Shown: positions 17,747 to 26,743 of the stretch, piece by piece | How the letters are laid out: each line of letters opens with the position of its first letter | Position numbering within the stretch: the stretch's first letter is position 1 | NCBI RefSeq assembly: GCF_038181555.1 | Contig: NZ_JBBWUA010000017.1 | Span: 1-64,000 of the forward strand | From: Desulfitobacterium sp038181555 | Lineage (GTDB): Bacteria; Bacillota; Desulfitobacteriia; Desulfitobacteriales; Desulfitobacteriaceae | Direction of reading: 5' to 3' | DNA: 64,000 nucleotides | Notes under the pieces: generated by a model | Seen by the model: only the letters and a program-made list of their open reading frames with translations | The model's database searches: none | What the model was told of the DNA's origin: nothing | Program-made: the position numbers and the translations under genes

Positions 17747-17902
17747 TTTCGTACTCTCACCCTTTCGTAATTCTTGATGATACATTAAAGAATCTATGTT
17801 ATTTAATGTACACCCCCTTGGATTCCAGCCTACCTTCCATATAGACAGATTCATTAAGTTTTTGGCTGGTATAAATAAATCACTTGTACGATTATTATAT
17901 AT

Positions 17903-17918
17903 AGCAATAACTGTGCCA
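17903..17918 (-). promoter_or_regulatory. Sigma-54 (-24/-12) promoter of the third molybdoenzyme operon
   Basis: Minus-strand TGGCACAGTTATTGCT matches the consensus, with GG and GC ten bases apart. The predicted start near 17892 gives a leader of about 145 bases to the ATG at 17746. A possible activator site (TGTCAATTTTGTA) is at 18087-18099, less convincing than those at the other promoters. Confidence 0.85.
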
Positions 17919-18121
17919 ACTTAATATTAAAATGCACAAACCGCATTATCAGCGGCTTTAGCACTTCTTTTGCCTTGCCTATTACTTCCTAATTAAATCC
18001 TAGTTTGAGATAGGCGTGATTGTATGGTTCTTCACAAACCGCTAAACAACGCCTTTTTGCCTCTTAGTCTTTTTTTGTGATTTCTGTGTCAATTTTGTAT
18101 AAATCGAATGTTCTTAAATGA

Positions 18122-18147
18122 AAAAACCCTAAGTGATTAGGGTTTTT
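18122..18147 (-). terminator. Bidirectional-looking terminator after the PhnP-like gene
   Basis: Arms AAAAACCCTAA and TTAGGGTTTTT around a GTGA loop. The minus strand continues TTTTTTC. It ends the operon that finishes at 18235. Confidence 0.8.
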
Positions 18148-18234
18148 GATTAGGGTTTTACATTAGTGTCATTATATATGATTAAGCATTTACTTTTTTA
18201 GTTCTCTTCACCATTATCAGAGCTTATTTATAGT

Positions 18235-19020
18235 TTATATCTCAAATGACATGCCATCATAAGCAATTGCTACTTGCTTATTTGTTTTGAGTTTATCCTG
18301 GATCTCCGCAACAGTGGTGGGTTCACTATAGTGCATAGCCATATGGGTAAGTACCGTTTGTTTCACATTAACACTTTGTCCTAATATGATAGCTTCTTCC
18401 CAACTCATATGACTATGGGGATACCAATTCGGGCCATTAAAGGTAGCATCACAAACTAGGGTATCGACCCCATGTATAAGTTGAACAGTCTTTTCAGGGA
18501 GGCCAGCAGTATCTGTGAAATAAGCTATACTTTTTCTTGCTTCTAGTAAAATCCCGCCCGTCTCAATACTGTGATTTGCTGGTAAAACAGTTAGCTTAAG
18601 TTCACCGAAGGTATAGCTGTGCTCAAATTCCCAAGTATCAATATCAAAAACATCTTCCAGAAATGGATAAGCCTTAGAGAACGAGTCAACAGCGCTAGGT
18701 GGCAAAAATAACTTAACGGGTTCCTTGCGCTCTAGCTTAACGTAATACTCCAAATCGCCAATTCCTCCAAAGTGATCATAATGCCAATGGGTAATAAATA
18801 AAGAATCCACTGCCTTGATACCCTCTTTTAGCAACTGACCCCTCATATCAGGTGAAGCGTCCACTAAGATAGTTTCCTCTTCGGTGTTGATTACTGCGCC
18901 ACTACGGGTTCTTGCCCACTTAGGGTTCGCCAAAGCTTCCCGACAGGCAACACAATTACAATGAAAGGCAGGGACACCGAGGCCCGCGCTGGTTCCCAAT
19001 AGCTTGAATTCAGCTACCAT
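18235..19020 (-). CDS. PhnP-like metallo-beta-lactamase-fold hydrolase
   Basis: A 261-residue MBL-fold protein. The metal-binding motif HWHYDH is at about residues 78-83, and downstream histidines (ANHS, HSHMSW, THMAMH) complete the site. Near the N-terminus CNCVACR (around residue 22) resembles the structural zinc site of PhnP, a cyclic phosphodiesterase. The ATG at 19020 follows GGAGGGAAGAAG. It is the last gene in a run with the DUF169-ferredoxin and CCG proteins and ends at a strong terminator. The substrate is probably a phosphodiester, but the context is redox rather than phosphonate. Confidence 0.82.
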   Translation of the reverse strand: MVAEFKLLGTSAGLGVPAFHCNCVACREALANPKWARTRSGAVINTEEETILVDASPDMRGQLLKEGIKAVDSLFITHWHYDHFGGIGDLEYYVKLERKEPVKLFLPPSAVDSFSKAYPFLEDVFDIDTWEFEHSYTFGELKLTVLPANHSIETGGILLEARKSIAYFTDTAGLPEKTVQLIHGVDTLVCDATFNGPNWYPHSHMSWEEAIILGQSVNVKQTVLTHMAMHYSEPTTVAEIQDKLKTNKQVAIAYDGMSFEI

Positions 19021-19031
19021 CTTCTTCCCTC

Positions 19032-19997
19032 CTAAATATAAGAAAGTTGAATTGCCTTATTTGGGCACTGTCCCACACAGGTATAACAAGCGCTGCATCG
19101 ATCAGGGTGAAGGGCTTGAGCAACCTCTCGACCTTCTCTATCTACAATTTCCAGAACTCCGGAAGGGCAAAAGTCTACACAAAGCCCATCTCCTATACAT
19201 TGCTCAGTGTCAATATACAGTTCGACCCTTGCCCCATCTCCCTCTGCCTGAGATTGGGATCTGCGGGAGCCCACTTTATCCATAACTGGGTGGAGATAAA
19301 TCTTATTTCGTTCTTCGGGAATACTTTTTTCGGACAATTTTAGCAAAGCTTGGGCAATAGGTTCAAGTAAGGCCGTGGGTATGGACAAATAAAGTTCAAA
19401 GTCGTCAATCTCACTAGAGGCACGTGCTCCGTAACAACCAAAAGAAATGTTCATCTCCTCGGAATTCATAGTTTGAACAATTAAGTCCGCACAAGCTGAA
19501 TTAAATCCCGAAGTTTTAAAGTTTTGGCGTTGACCGGTGGCATAGGTTTGAGCACAACAAAGCCACATTGCCTGCTCTGGCCAAAGGGTAAATATCACCA
19601 CATCCGGATCAAAAGTCGCCTTAGGCAATGGTGCAACTAATGTAGCCTCATAGTTTCCTACCTCAAACTCTGGACGGGTACTGATCATTTTACGAGCAGT
19701 TTCAATGTTGGGCATCTTCTTAAAGAGAAGATAGAGATCGCCTGAACGCAGCTTAGGAGACATCTCGACTAGACCCAAAACCCCCGTTCCATCAGGGCAA
19801 GCATGGCTGCGCGGGGGCATATAGAGACAATTCCCCCGTCTAGCGGTAATAATAGATTGACAGTGCCTTAAGGGCACAGGGGGTTCGATCATCTGTGGCG
19901 GTCTTTCTTCCCCATTCCTCATCATTCGCACAGCGACGGGATCCCAACGAAGAGAGAGAGCCTCTTTGAAAATTTTGTTTAGTTCCTTATAGTTCAT
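19032..19997 (-). CDS. DUF169 protein fused to a 2[4Fe-4S] ferredoxin domain
   Basis: A 321-residue fusion. Residues 1 to about 230 are a DUF169 domain, recognisable from the LRWDPVAVR start, the GNCLYMPPR box and conserved cysteines. Residues from about 258 form a ferredoxin with CIGDGLCVDFCPSG and CSACYTCVGQCP. The ATG at 19997 follows AAAGGAG. It overlaps neither neighbour but is packed between the CCG protein and the PhnP-like hydrolase. DUF169 has no established function to my knowledge; the fused ferredoxin argues for electron transfer or an Fe-S-dependent role. Confidence 0.82.
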   Translation of the reverse strand: MNYKELNKIFKEALSLRWDPVAVRMMRNGEERPPQMIEPPVPLRHCQSIITARRGNCLYMPPRSHACPDGTGVLGLVEMSPKLRSGDLYLLFKKMPNIETARKMISTRPEFEVGNYEATLVAPLPKATFDPDVVIFTLWPEQAMWLCCAQTYATGQRQNFKTSGFNSACADLIVQTMNSEEMNISFGCYGARASSEIDDFELYLSIPTALLEPIAQALLKLSEKSIPEERNKIYLHPVMDKVGSRRSQSQAEGDGARVELYIDTEQCIGDGLCVDFCPSGVLEIVDREGREVAQALHPDRCSACYTCVGQCPNKAIQLSYI

Positions 19998-20071
19998 TTG
20001 GATGTCTCCTTTTAGAAGTAGTTTAGCCTAGAGCATTTTCCTTGCACACTTTGCCTTGGTCTATATATTAG

Positions 20072-21211
20072 CTAGTCAGCCATGATCCTTTCCCACAATT
20101 TCTCTCCCTCAGGTCCTTCGAAGATGGTTTTCGATTGCTTTTTTAAGCCCGCAAAATCTTGTTTCAAATCTAAAAGCAAATTTAAGACGTGCTGAACAGG
20201 GATATCATTTTGATCTTTGCTCAGATTAAGCACACACCCCAAGCAGTAGGAGGCTAAAATATCAACCTCTAATCCGGTCACTTCCTCTAAACGAGCTTCG
20301 ACCAGACCCCGGGCGAGCTCAGGTGCAAAATGAGACGCCTGTCCTCCACTTCCGCAACAAAGTGCTTTTGCGCTGTTATGCTCCATTTCGACCAATACAT
20401 AGCCCTTCTTGGCTAGAGCCTGCCTGGCTTGTCGCGCAAATATCCCTGCGAAGCGATCCGGGCAAGAATCATGAACTGTTACGACCCGGGCCTCCTTAGC
20501 CTCGATGGGTGTATTGAAAATCCTCGAGTCGCTCAGAGCTTCATAGATCGTCAGCGGTCTGATCCCCAATTCCTTTACATCCTCTTTTAACTGATAGTAA
20601 CAGTTCGAGCACGCCAGAATAAGTGACTTCACCTTTAACCGCCTTAGCTTTTCCTTTAAGGCTTGCCTAAACTTCTCTCCCCGCTCCCTTAAGCCGAGTT
20701 GGTATAAAGGTATACCACAACAATCTGTTATTAAGGTAACCCCCGGATATTCTGCCTCCAGGTTCTCCACAATAGCATAGATCAACTTCGGATCATAGGT
20801 CAGGAGGGTACAACCTGGAAAAAATGCTACTTCACCTTCCTGATCAACCTTAAGGTCTTTGTAATCAAACTTATTGACTTCCCGATACATTTTCATAACA
20901 TTCAGCTCACGATCGGGAAACATATATTTATAGTCGTCAATGTCAATCTCCTGCTCGTCAACCGCTTTATGACGTGTCGCCACAAACATTTTCCGGGGAC
21001 TTAAGGAGAGGGGGCATACTCCTTCACATAAGCCACATAAGGTACATGAATAGGCTTCACCGACAGTGGGCTGGCGGGTCGCCAGACTTATCAGATCCTC
21101 ACCTATATCTTGTAACAATTTACATTCAGAAACGCACCTTCCGCAATTTACACATTTCTCAATAATTTCTTGACAAGCAAATTGTACTTCATCATTGCTG
21201 GACAATGCCAT
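20072..21211 (-). CDS. HdrD/GlpC-like Fe-S protein with two CCG domains, copy 1
   Basis: A protein of about 379 residues. An N-terminal ferredoxin region holds CVNCGRCVSEC and CTLCGLCEGVCP. Two CCG (cysteine-rich) domains follow: one with PGC..., DCCGIP and CSNC, another with HDSCPDR, LCCGSGG and CLGC. This plan occurs in heterodisulfide reductase D and GlpC-type subunits, which pass electrons to disulfides or quinones. I use the ATG at 21211 with AGGGG upstream; a TTG at 21223 is an alternative. It is a close paralogue of the gene just upstream, and the pair may form a heterodimer. Confidence 0.85.
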   Translation of the reverse strand: MALSSNDEVQFACQEIIEKCVNCGRCVSECKLLQDIGEDLISLATRQPTVGEAYSCTLCGLCEGVCPLSLSPRKMFVATRHKAVDEQEIDIDDYKYMFPDRELNVMKMYREVNKFDYKDLKVDQEGEVAFFPGCTLLTYDPKLIYAIVENLEAEYPGVTLITDCCGIPLYQLGLRERGEKFRQALKEKLRRLKVKSLILACSNCYYQLKEDVKELGIRPLTIYEALSDSRIFNTPIEAKEARVVTVHDSCPDRFAGIFARQARQALAKKGYVLVEMEHNSAKALCCGSGGQASHFAPELARGLVEARLEEVTGLEVDILASYCLGCVLNLSKDQNDIPVQHVLNLLLDLKQDFAGLKKQSKTIFEGPEGEKLWERIMAD

Positions 21212-21286
21212 TTCCCCCCTCAAAGTAATTATTTCAAGTTACTTTTCCCACTTAAATGTCCTTAAATAATAATGGCCTGCCACAAT

Positions 21287-22405
21287 TCAGTCAGCAAAGA
21301 GCTGAAGATAAAGTTCATAACCAGCTTCGCCTTCAAACATGGCAGCTGCTTTTCCTTTCACTTCATCATAGTTCTCTCCAAACCCTAGCAAAGTATTGAG
21401 GACATGGCGCACTTTGATCTTGCTATCGGTAATATTACCAAAATTCAGCACACAAGCATGACAATAGGCCAGTAAGGTATCCGCTCCCGCTTCCTTCGCT
21501 TCTTCGATATTCTGTACCTCATGCTCCGTCGACCATTCCGGCCGAAAATGGCCAAGTTGTCCACTGCTGCCACAACACACTGAGTCTCGACCATAATGCT
21601 GCATTTCTACCCGCTGAAAGCCTTTACAATCAAGAGCCTCCCTAACCTGTTTTGCATAAACTCCTACAAAGCGGTCAGGACAAGAATCATGGATGGCATA
21701 TATTGCATCACCTTCGCTTGTAATAAATTGAGCTTGTAAGGCTTCATAGACAGTAATAATCTCTAAATCCTGAAAAGCAGCTTCCTTTGTGAACTGATAA
21801 TAGCAATTGGGACAAGCAACAACTAACCGCTTTACCCCTAATTGCTGAGCTCTATCTCTTAAACTTGCCTTGAGCTTATCTCCTCTTTCCGGCAATCCGA
21901 TATGATACATTGGGATACCGCAGCAATCAATAAAAAACAGAGGGTTTTCATACTTCTGGGCTAGCGTACTATAGACCTTTTTCGTGAGCTTCGGTGAATA
22001 AGTTAACATTGTACAGCCGGGCAAAAAGGCCGTTTCCGCCGGAGTGGAGGAATTAAGCTCAGAATAATCGATCCCATAATAGTCTCTAAAAATGCTCATG
22101 ACAGTGACTTTTCGGTCCGGAAACAAATATTGGTACTCGTTAAGGTCAATCTCTCCTTTTTTCACGGCTTCAACCCTGCGCTGCTCAAACATTCGGAAAG
22201 GGCTCAGACCAAGAGAACACACTGCTTCGCATTTTCCGCACAGTGCACATCCATAGGCCTCAGCAGAGTCAACTCCTCTTGTGGCTATATCTACTGGCGA
22301 CTCAGCCAGCTTGGTTAAGATACGGCAGCTTTCAGCACATTCACCGCAGCCTAGGCAATTTTCCGCAATCTCTTTCTTCCACTCTTTAGCTACTAATCCC
22401 ACCAT
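21287..22405 (-). CDS. HdrD/GlpC-like Fe-S protein with two CCG domains, copy 2
   Basis: A 372-residue paralogue of the protein at 20072-21211, and first gene of this group. The ferredoxin motifs are CLGCGECAESC and CALCGKCEAVC. The CCG domains show PGCTMLTY, DCCGIP, CPNC and then HDSCPDRF, VCCGSSG and CHAC. The ATG at 22405 follows GAGGAG by five bases. Tandem duplication of the whole gene is evident from the matching segment YLFPDRK-like and HDSCPDRF in both copies. Its role is likely cytoplasmic or membrane-peripheral electron transfer with its partner. Confidence 0.87.
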   Translation of the reverse strand: MVGLVAKEWKKEIAENCLGCGECAESCRILTKLAESPVDIATRGVDSAEAYGCALCGKCEAVCSLGLSPFRMFEQRRVEAVKKGEIDLNEYQYLFPDRKVTVMSIFRDYYGIDYSELNSSTPAETAFLPGCTMLTYSPKLTKKVYSTLAQKYENPLFFIDCCGIPMYHIGLPERGDKLKASLRDRAQQLGVKRLVVACPNCYYQFTKEAAFQDLEIITVYEALQAQFITSEGDAIYAIHDSCPDRFVGVYAKQVREALDCKGFQRVEMQHYGRDSVCCGSSGQLGHFRPEWSTEHEVQNIEEAKEAGADTLLAYCHACVLNFGNITDSKIKVRHVLNTLLGFGENYDEVKGKAAAMFEGEAGYELYLQLFAD

Positions 22406-22491
22406 TATCTCTCCTCTATGCTTCTTAAGAATCTACAACCAAATCTACAGTGGAATCTAGTAATATGAAAAAAACTCACCTTAAGAAAAAG

Positions 22492-22518
22492 ACCATCCTG
22501 CGCAACAGATCGGATGGT
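22492..22518 (-). terminator. Terminator of the long 33353-22568 operon
   Basis: Arms ACCATCC/GGATGGT; the minus strand then reads CTTTTTC. It lies 50 bp past the MFS stop at 22568 and separates this run from the CCG-protein operon. Confidence 0.8.
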
Positions 22519-22567
22519 TTTTCACTCTAGGCCCACAGGCCCAGACTTACTTCCACAGCAAATTCCC

Positions 22568-23812
22568 CTAACTAATTATCGACTGCCGTGCTCCTAAGGA
22601 ACTCTCCCTGCGTTTTTTAAAAAATAGGAATATACCATAAATAATCAGCCCCAAAAGATTAAGTAATGCAGCAATAATAAAGGCATCAGAGTAGTTTCCA
22701 TTATTCGCCTCTTTAACTACTGAAGCCAGAAGAGGGCCAACGTATGCGGCTATCGCAACGGTAAGAAACATAATCCCATAATTGACAGGTAGATTCTTAG
22801 GACCGAATAAGTCAGCCGTTAAAGGTGCCATAACCGATAAAAAACCACCATAACATAAGCCAATGATTATAAAGCACATAACGAATGTACTGTAGCTATT
22901 TACAACAGTTAAGGCGAACATAGCAGCTCCTCCAAGCAACAGCAAGAAAGAAATAACAGGATAACGACCGATTCTATCGGATATAGCACCCCAAATCACC
23001 TTGCCAAGTGTATTTGCAAGGGATAATATGATGACTATTGCCGCTGCTGCAGCTGGTGTAATTCTAAGCATATCCTGTGCTATTGGTGAAGCATGACCAA
23101 TGATCATCATTCCGGTGATTTCTCCTAAAGTAAATATAATCGCAAGTGGCCAGAACAAAGGATCCAGCAACATCTTTCTCCAGTTCTTATCTGATGTATT
23201 TTTCTGAGATATGTTACTCTTAGGAACCCATCCCTCAGGCCGATATCCCTCCGGACATTTTGTCACGAGCCGTGACAGTAATACTATGATCACCATAAAG
23301 GCAATACCCAAAATCTTCATTGTACTAATTATGCCAAAGCGATCAAGCAGTGCCACCGAAATTGGTGCCCAAACTACAGGGCCGATCCCATAGCCAGCTG
23401 AAACAAAACCGGAAATTGAGCCCGACTTATCTGGAAAAAACTTAATCATATTACTCATAGTTCCTCCGGGATACACAGCACCTAAGCCTATACCGGCGAT
23501 AATCACACAAGTATACATTTGGGCAAGAGATTGAATAAATCCGATCGCAGTAAGACCTGCACCAAATAATATTCCTCCAATTAAAATTACCGACTTAGGT
23601 TGTAAATAATCCTGAGCTTTGCCGGCGAATATTGCAGTAGCAGCCGCTGTTGACATCAAAAGTGTGAATGACAATGCCGTATCGGTCGCCGACCAGTTAA
23701 AAATACTACTAAGCGGTTTGAGAAAAACACTCCATGAATAGGCAAGACCGGCACACATACTGGCAAGAATACTCGCAACAAGCGATACCCATCTCCGAGA
23801 CTCATAATTCAT
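22568..23812 (-). CDS. MFS transporter, OFA (oxalate:formate antiporter-like) family
   Basis: A 414-residue major facilitator with about twelve helices. The opening helix with AYSWSVFLKPL and the loop FPDKSGSISGF are characteristic of the OFA branch, which includes OxlT. The ATG at 23812 has AGGAGG seven bases upstream. It is the last gene before the terminator at 22492. Family members move small carboxylates; the actual substrate here cannot be told. Linkage to an ABC importer and an enoate-reductase-type enzyme in the same run suggests a shared organic-acid pathway. Confidence 0.85.
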   Translation of the reverse strand: MNYESRRWVSLVASILASMCAGLAYSWSVFLKPLSSIFNWSATDTALSFTLLMSTAAATAIFAGKAQDYLQPKSVILIGGILFGAGLTAIGFIQSLAQMYTCVIIAGIGLGAVYPGGTMSNMIKFFPDKSGSISGFVSAGYGIGPVVWAPISVALLDRFGIISTMKILGIAFMVIIVLLSRLVTKCPEGYRPEGWVPKSNISQKNTSDKNWRKMLLDPLFWPLAIIFTLGEITGMMIIGHASPIAQDMLRITPAAAAAIVIILSLANTLGKVIWGAISDRIGRYPVISFLLLLGGAAMFALTVVNSYSTFVMCFIIIGLCYGGFLSVMAPLTADLFGPKNLPVNYGIMFLTVAIAAYVGPLLASVVKEANNGNYSDAFIIAALLNLLGLIIYGIFLFFKKRRESSLGARQSIIS

Positions 23813-23876
23813 CTAGGCTCCTCCTAATTGTAAATTTTGGTGAAAACAACTTGCATTTTGAAATGGCACTAAGTCC

Positions 23877-24131
23877 TTAATCACAGCCGCCATTTTTGAA
23901 TTCATTAAAATTCTTGCGGAACCCGGGTCCATCATCCGGAAACGCGACATAGAGGCTTTCCACATCCTGGCTTTGGCAAGCTGGACACTGAGCATTTTCG
24001 ATTTCTTCAAAACTTGTTTCCAGTTTGAACTCATGTTGGCACTTATGGCAAAGCATTGCAAATTCAGGAAATCGGTTGCTCGGTAGTTCCTCTTCTTCTG
24101 CCATTTTAGTGATCACTTTAAAGCTGTCCAT
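23877..24131 (-). CDS. Small zinc-ribbon protein
   Basis: An 84-residue protein with one zinc ribbon: CHKC at about residue 28 and CPAC at about residue 49. The tail is glycine/asparagine-rich and ends GGCD. GGGAGGAAG lies upstream of the ATG at 24131; an in-frame TTG six codons earlier overlaps that site and is rejected. It lies between trigger factor and the MFS gene. The ribbon is FmdB-like in spacing, but the match is too short to name. Confidence 0.72.
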   Translation of the reverse strand: MDSFKVITKMAEEEELPSNRFPEFAMLCHKCQHEFKLETSFEEIENAQCPACQSQDVESLYVAFPDDGPGFRKNFNEFKNGGCD

Positions 24132-24191
24132 AGTGTATCTTCCTCCCAATTGTTAATAATTTCTGCAGCTTTCCATTAACTAAAGTGATGC

Positions 24192-25481
24192 TCACTCAGC
24201 GATAGCAATGGCTGCTTGGTCCACTAGATAATCAAATACTTTTTCGACCTTAAGGTCATACTCAACCTTGTTGACGAGAGGTCCAAGGTTTTGCTGGGCG
24301 TTCTCCGGATCCATATTGATACTGAGGGCAAACCTCTTGCACCCTTCGTTGAGTTCCTCTTCACTGACCGTATAGCCTTTTTCTTCAACGATCTTAGCCA
24401 GAATATAATCCGCTTTAAGAGAGTTTTCAGCATCCTCCCAAACTTCCTTTTTAAAGTCGGCACTTTTCTTATTCATCATTTGGAGATAAAGGTCGATTGT
24501 TCCCCCTTCGGCCTCCAGCTGTTTGGAGAATTGCTCGAGCATGCTCATGGCACGTTGCATAACCAGCGATTCGGGAAGGTCTAGCTGGCATCTATTGAAA
24601 AGTTCTTGCAGAATCAAGTTATTGCGCTGCATAATTACTCGTTGTTCTGCTCCTTGCTCGAGACTTTCCCTGATCTCAGAACGAAACTCCTCCAACGTGC
24701 TGACCTTACCTACTTTTTGCGCAAAGTTGTCATCCACAGGGAGTAGTTCGATATCCTCAACCTTTTTCACCTTAACTTTAAAGTACGCTGTTTTTCCCGC
24801 CAGCTGTGGTTGCCTATAATCTGTAGGAAACGTCTTTTCGAGATTAAGACAATCTCCTTTTTTGGCACCGATGAGTTGACTTTCAAAGCCTAAAGTATCT
24901 ATGTCGTCATCAATGATCGTCTGGTAATCAACAACCGGTTCAAATTTTGAACCATCTAATTCACAATCATAATCGACGGTTACTGTGTCACCCACTTGCG
25001 CAGGATCCAGCTCTTTATCGGATATCTTTTTGTTCTTGAGTTGAAGATCCGCGAGGACCTTTTCAATTTCGGCTTGCGTTACCTCCTTGGCCTTAGGCAG
25101 GGAGATTTCTATCCCTTCCAGTTGGCCTAAAATCACTTCTGGCATTACAGGTACAAGGGCTTTCACACTTAAGGCTTGATCTTTTTGAATCTCCCCTACT
25201 TCAATATCAGGATCCCCAATCGTTTTTAGATCCAGGCTAACCAAAGCTTCCTGATATTTATCAGGCATGATCAGGTCCAAGGCTTCTTGATAAAAGACAG
25301 TGGGGCCGTATTGTGATTCGATCACAGTTCTGGGGACATTCCCTTTGCGGAACCCGGCTACTTGATAGTTCTTCTTATTTTTCTTATAGGTCTTTTCGAG
25401 CGCATCCTCAAATAGCTTGTAGTTAATAGTAAAGTGGATATGGGCTTCACTGTTCTCAATTTTCTCTAGTACAGCATTCAT
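24192..25481 (-). CDS. Trigger factor-like ribosome-associated chaperone
   Basis: A 429-residue protein with the three trigger-factor domains. The N-terminal ribosome-binding domain has GFRKGNVP at about residue 44 (GFRxGxxP signature). An FKBP-type prolyl isomerase domain follows at roughly 160-245, then the helical C-terminal cradle. The ATG at 25481 follows GAAGGAG. Trigger factor normally sits beside clpP; its presence inside a metabolic operon suggests a second, dedicated copy. It may help fold the operon's exported or cofactor-containing products. Whether another copy exists in the genome cannot be seen. Confidence 0.87.
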   Translation of the reverse strand: MNAVLEKIENSEAHIHFTINYKLFEDALEKTYKKNKKNYQVAGFRKGNVPRTVIESQYGPTVFYQEALDLIMPDKYQEALVSLDLKTIGDPDIEVGEIQKDQALSVKALVPVMPEVILGQLEGIEISLPKAKEVTQAEIEKVLADLQLKNKKISDKELDPAQVGDTVTVDYDCELDGSKFEPVVDYQTIIDDDIDTLGFESQLIGAKKGDCLNLEKTFPTDYRQPQLAGKTAYFKVKVKKVEDIELLPVDDNFAQKVGKVSTLEEFRSEIRESLEQGAEQRVIMQRNNLILQELFNRCQLDLPESLVMQRAMSMLEQFSKQLEAEGGTIDLYLQMMNKKSADFKKEVWEDAENSLKADYILAKIVEEKGYTVSEEELNEGCKRFALSINMDPENAQQNLGPLVNKVEYDLKVEKVFDYLVDQAAIAIAE

Positions 25482-25517
25482 CAGCTCTTACTCCTTCTAC
25501 ACCATCGTGCTTGAATT

Positions 25518-26651
25518 TTAGAAAACTGCCGGAAAGCTTCCTTTAATAAATTCCTCGTCTAAATACATCTGGATTTTAGCGAAAGTATCCTCATTGACTA
25601 AAGGGCGGCCCGGTTGGGTGTATTCCGTCCAGGCCATGGCACACCAGGATATTGCTCTGAGAAGGTTAAAAAACTTAAACATTTCCACGCGTTCACGCAG
25701 AGTTGGCGCTAAATCTTCAAAATTACTGCCGAGACCGAAATAGTATTGTTCATGCTTCTCCGGCGATGCTCTATCAAAGCATGTCGGTTCTAGAGAGGTG
25801 TCATATAAATCCTGAAAACTCTGTCTCAGCAAAAAGGCTTGGTAGGACTTAAGATAACTCTCTAAAAAGAGCTCCTCTTGCTCTACGGAAAGAATGACAT
25901 TTCTTTTCCACAAGGTGGTGGTTCGAATCAAAAACATGCTGAGATCCTGGGCCGGTTCTCCGTAGATTGGCTTTTCCCAATCTATCAGGTGACAGGCGCC
26001 TTGCTCATCGTTGACAATAAAATTATGGGAATTGACCTCGGTGTTCAGGACCGCCCGCCAGGACTGATTGCCAAAATACTTTTCGTCCTTGACCTTATCC
26101 CCACTAACTAAAAATACCTTCTCTAAGAGTTTTTTGGTCTTAAGATTCCCTCGTGGGCATTCCATGTAGGTTCTGAGTAAGTTCCCCACCTCATCGTATA
26201 TAACTGAAAACGGTCCATTCACCTGGATTAAAAAGTCGGTCTTCCCTTTTGGAAAAGAAAGGCTATGAATCTTGGCAAAAGTCTGGGATGCTTTCATTAG
26301 ATCCCGAGCATAATTTAAGGGTTCTCCAGGCAAATATTCCATCACCAGGCAACCATAGGGGATGTCTGTTCTTTCAGCGTCCAGATAAAGAGGAAGAGGG
26401 GTCACTCCCGAGTCCCTTAAAAGATCCAGGGCCTGATATTCATAGCCGATCTGGTTATCCAGATTCATTTGACTACCTGTATTAACGCGAAAGACAAATT
26501 TTCGATCCCTGGCACTGAGAATATAGTTCATGTTATATTCACCCTGAGCAAGAAACTGCACATTTACCGCGCCCCTAACCTGGAGTGCATCCTGGAATTC
26601 CGGTTGATTAACATAGTTTCTGATATTGTCCTCCAGATTTTGGTGCAACAT
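25518..26651 (-). CDS. Aminoglycoside phosphotransferase/choline-kinase-like protein
   Basis: A 377-residue protein of the APH kinase-like fold. The nucleotide-binding lobe includes FVFRVNTGSQ, with a conserved MEYLPGEPL hinge. The metal-binding IDWEKP (DFG-equivalent) is intact. The catalytic loop, normally HxDxxxxN, reads NTEVNSHN, so the usual catalytic Asp appears to be replaced by Glu. The ATG at 26651 has GGGAGGGG four bases upstream. It lies 92 bp after the ABC ATPase gene. It may phosphorylate a small molecule imported by that transporter, or be a pseudokinase given the altered loop. Confidence 0.78.
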   Translation of the reverse strand: MLHQNLEDNIRNYVNQPEFQDALQVRGAVNVQFLAQGEYNMNYILSARDRKFVFRVNTGSQMNLDNQIGYEYQALDLLRDSGVTPLPLYLDAERTDIPYGCLVMEYLPGEPLNYARDLMKASQTFAKIHSLSFPKGKTDFLIQVNGPFSVIYDEVGNLLRTYMECPRGNLKTKKLLEKVFLVSGDKVKDEKYFGNQSWRAVLNTEVNSHNFIVNDEQGACHLIDWEKPIYGEPAQDLSMFLIRTTTLWKRNVILSVEQEELFLESYLKSYQAFLLRQSFQDLYDTSLEPTCFDRASPEKHEQYYFGLGSNFEDLAPTLRERVEMFKFFNLLRAISWCAMAWTEYTQPGRPLVNEDTFAKIQMYLDEEFIKGSFPAVF

Positions 26652-26743
26652 CCGACCCCTCCCTTCAAACAAACCCTTCCTGCCCTGGAAAATAGTGACC
26701 TAAGAACGCTTGCCCTGGAACCAAACTTTCCATTCACTCCAGA

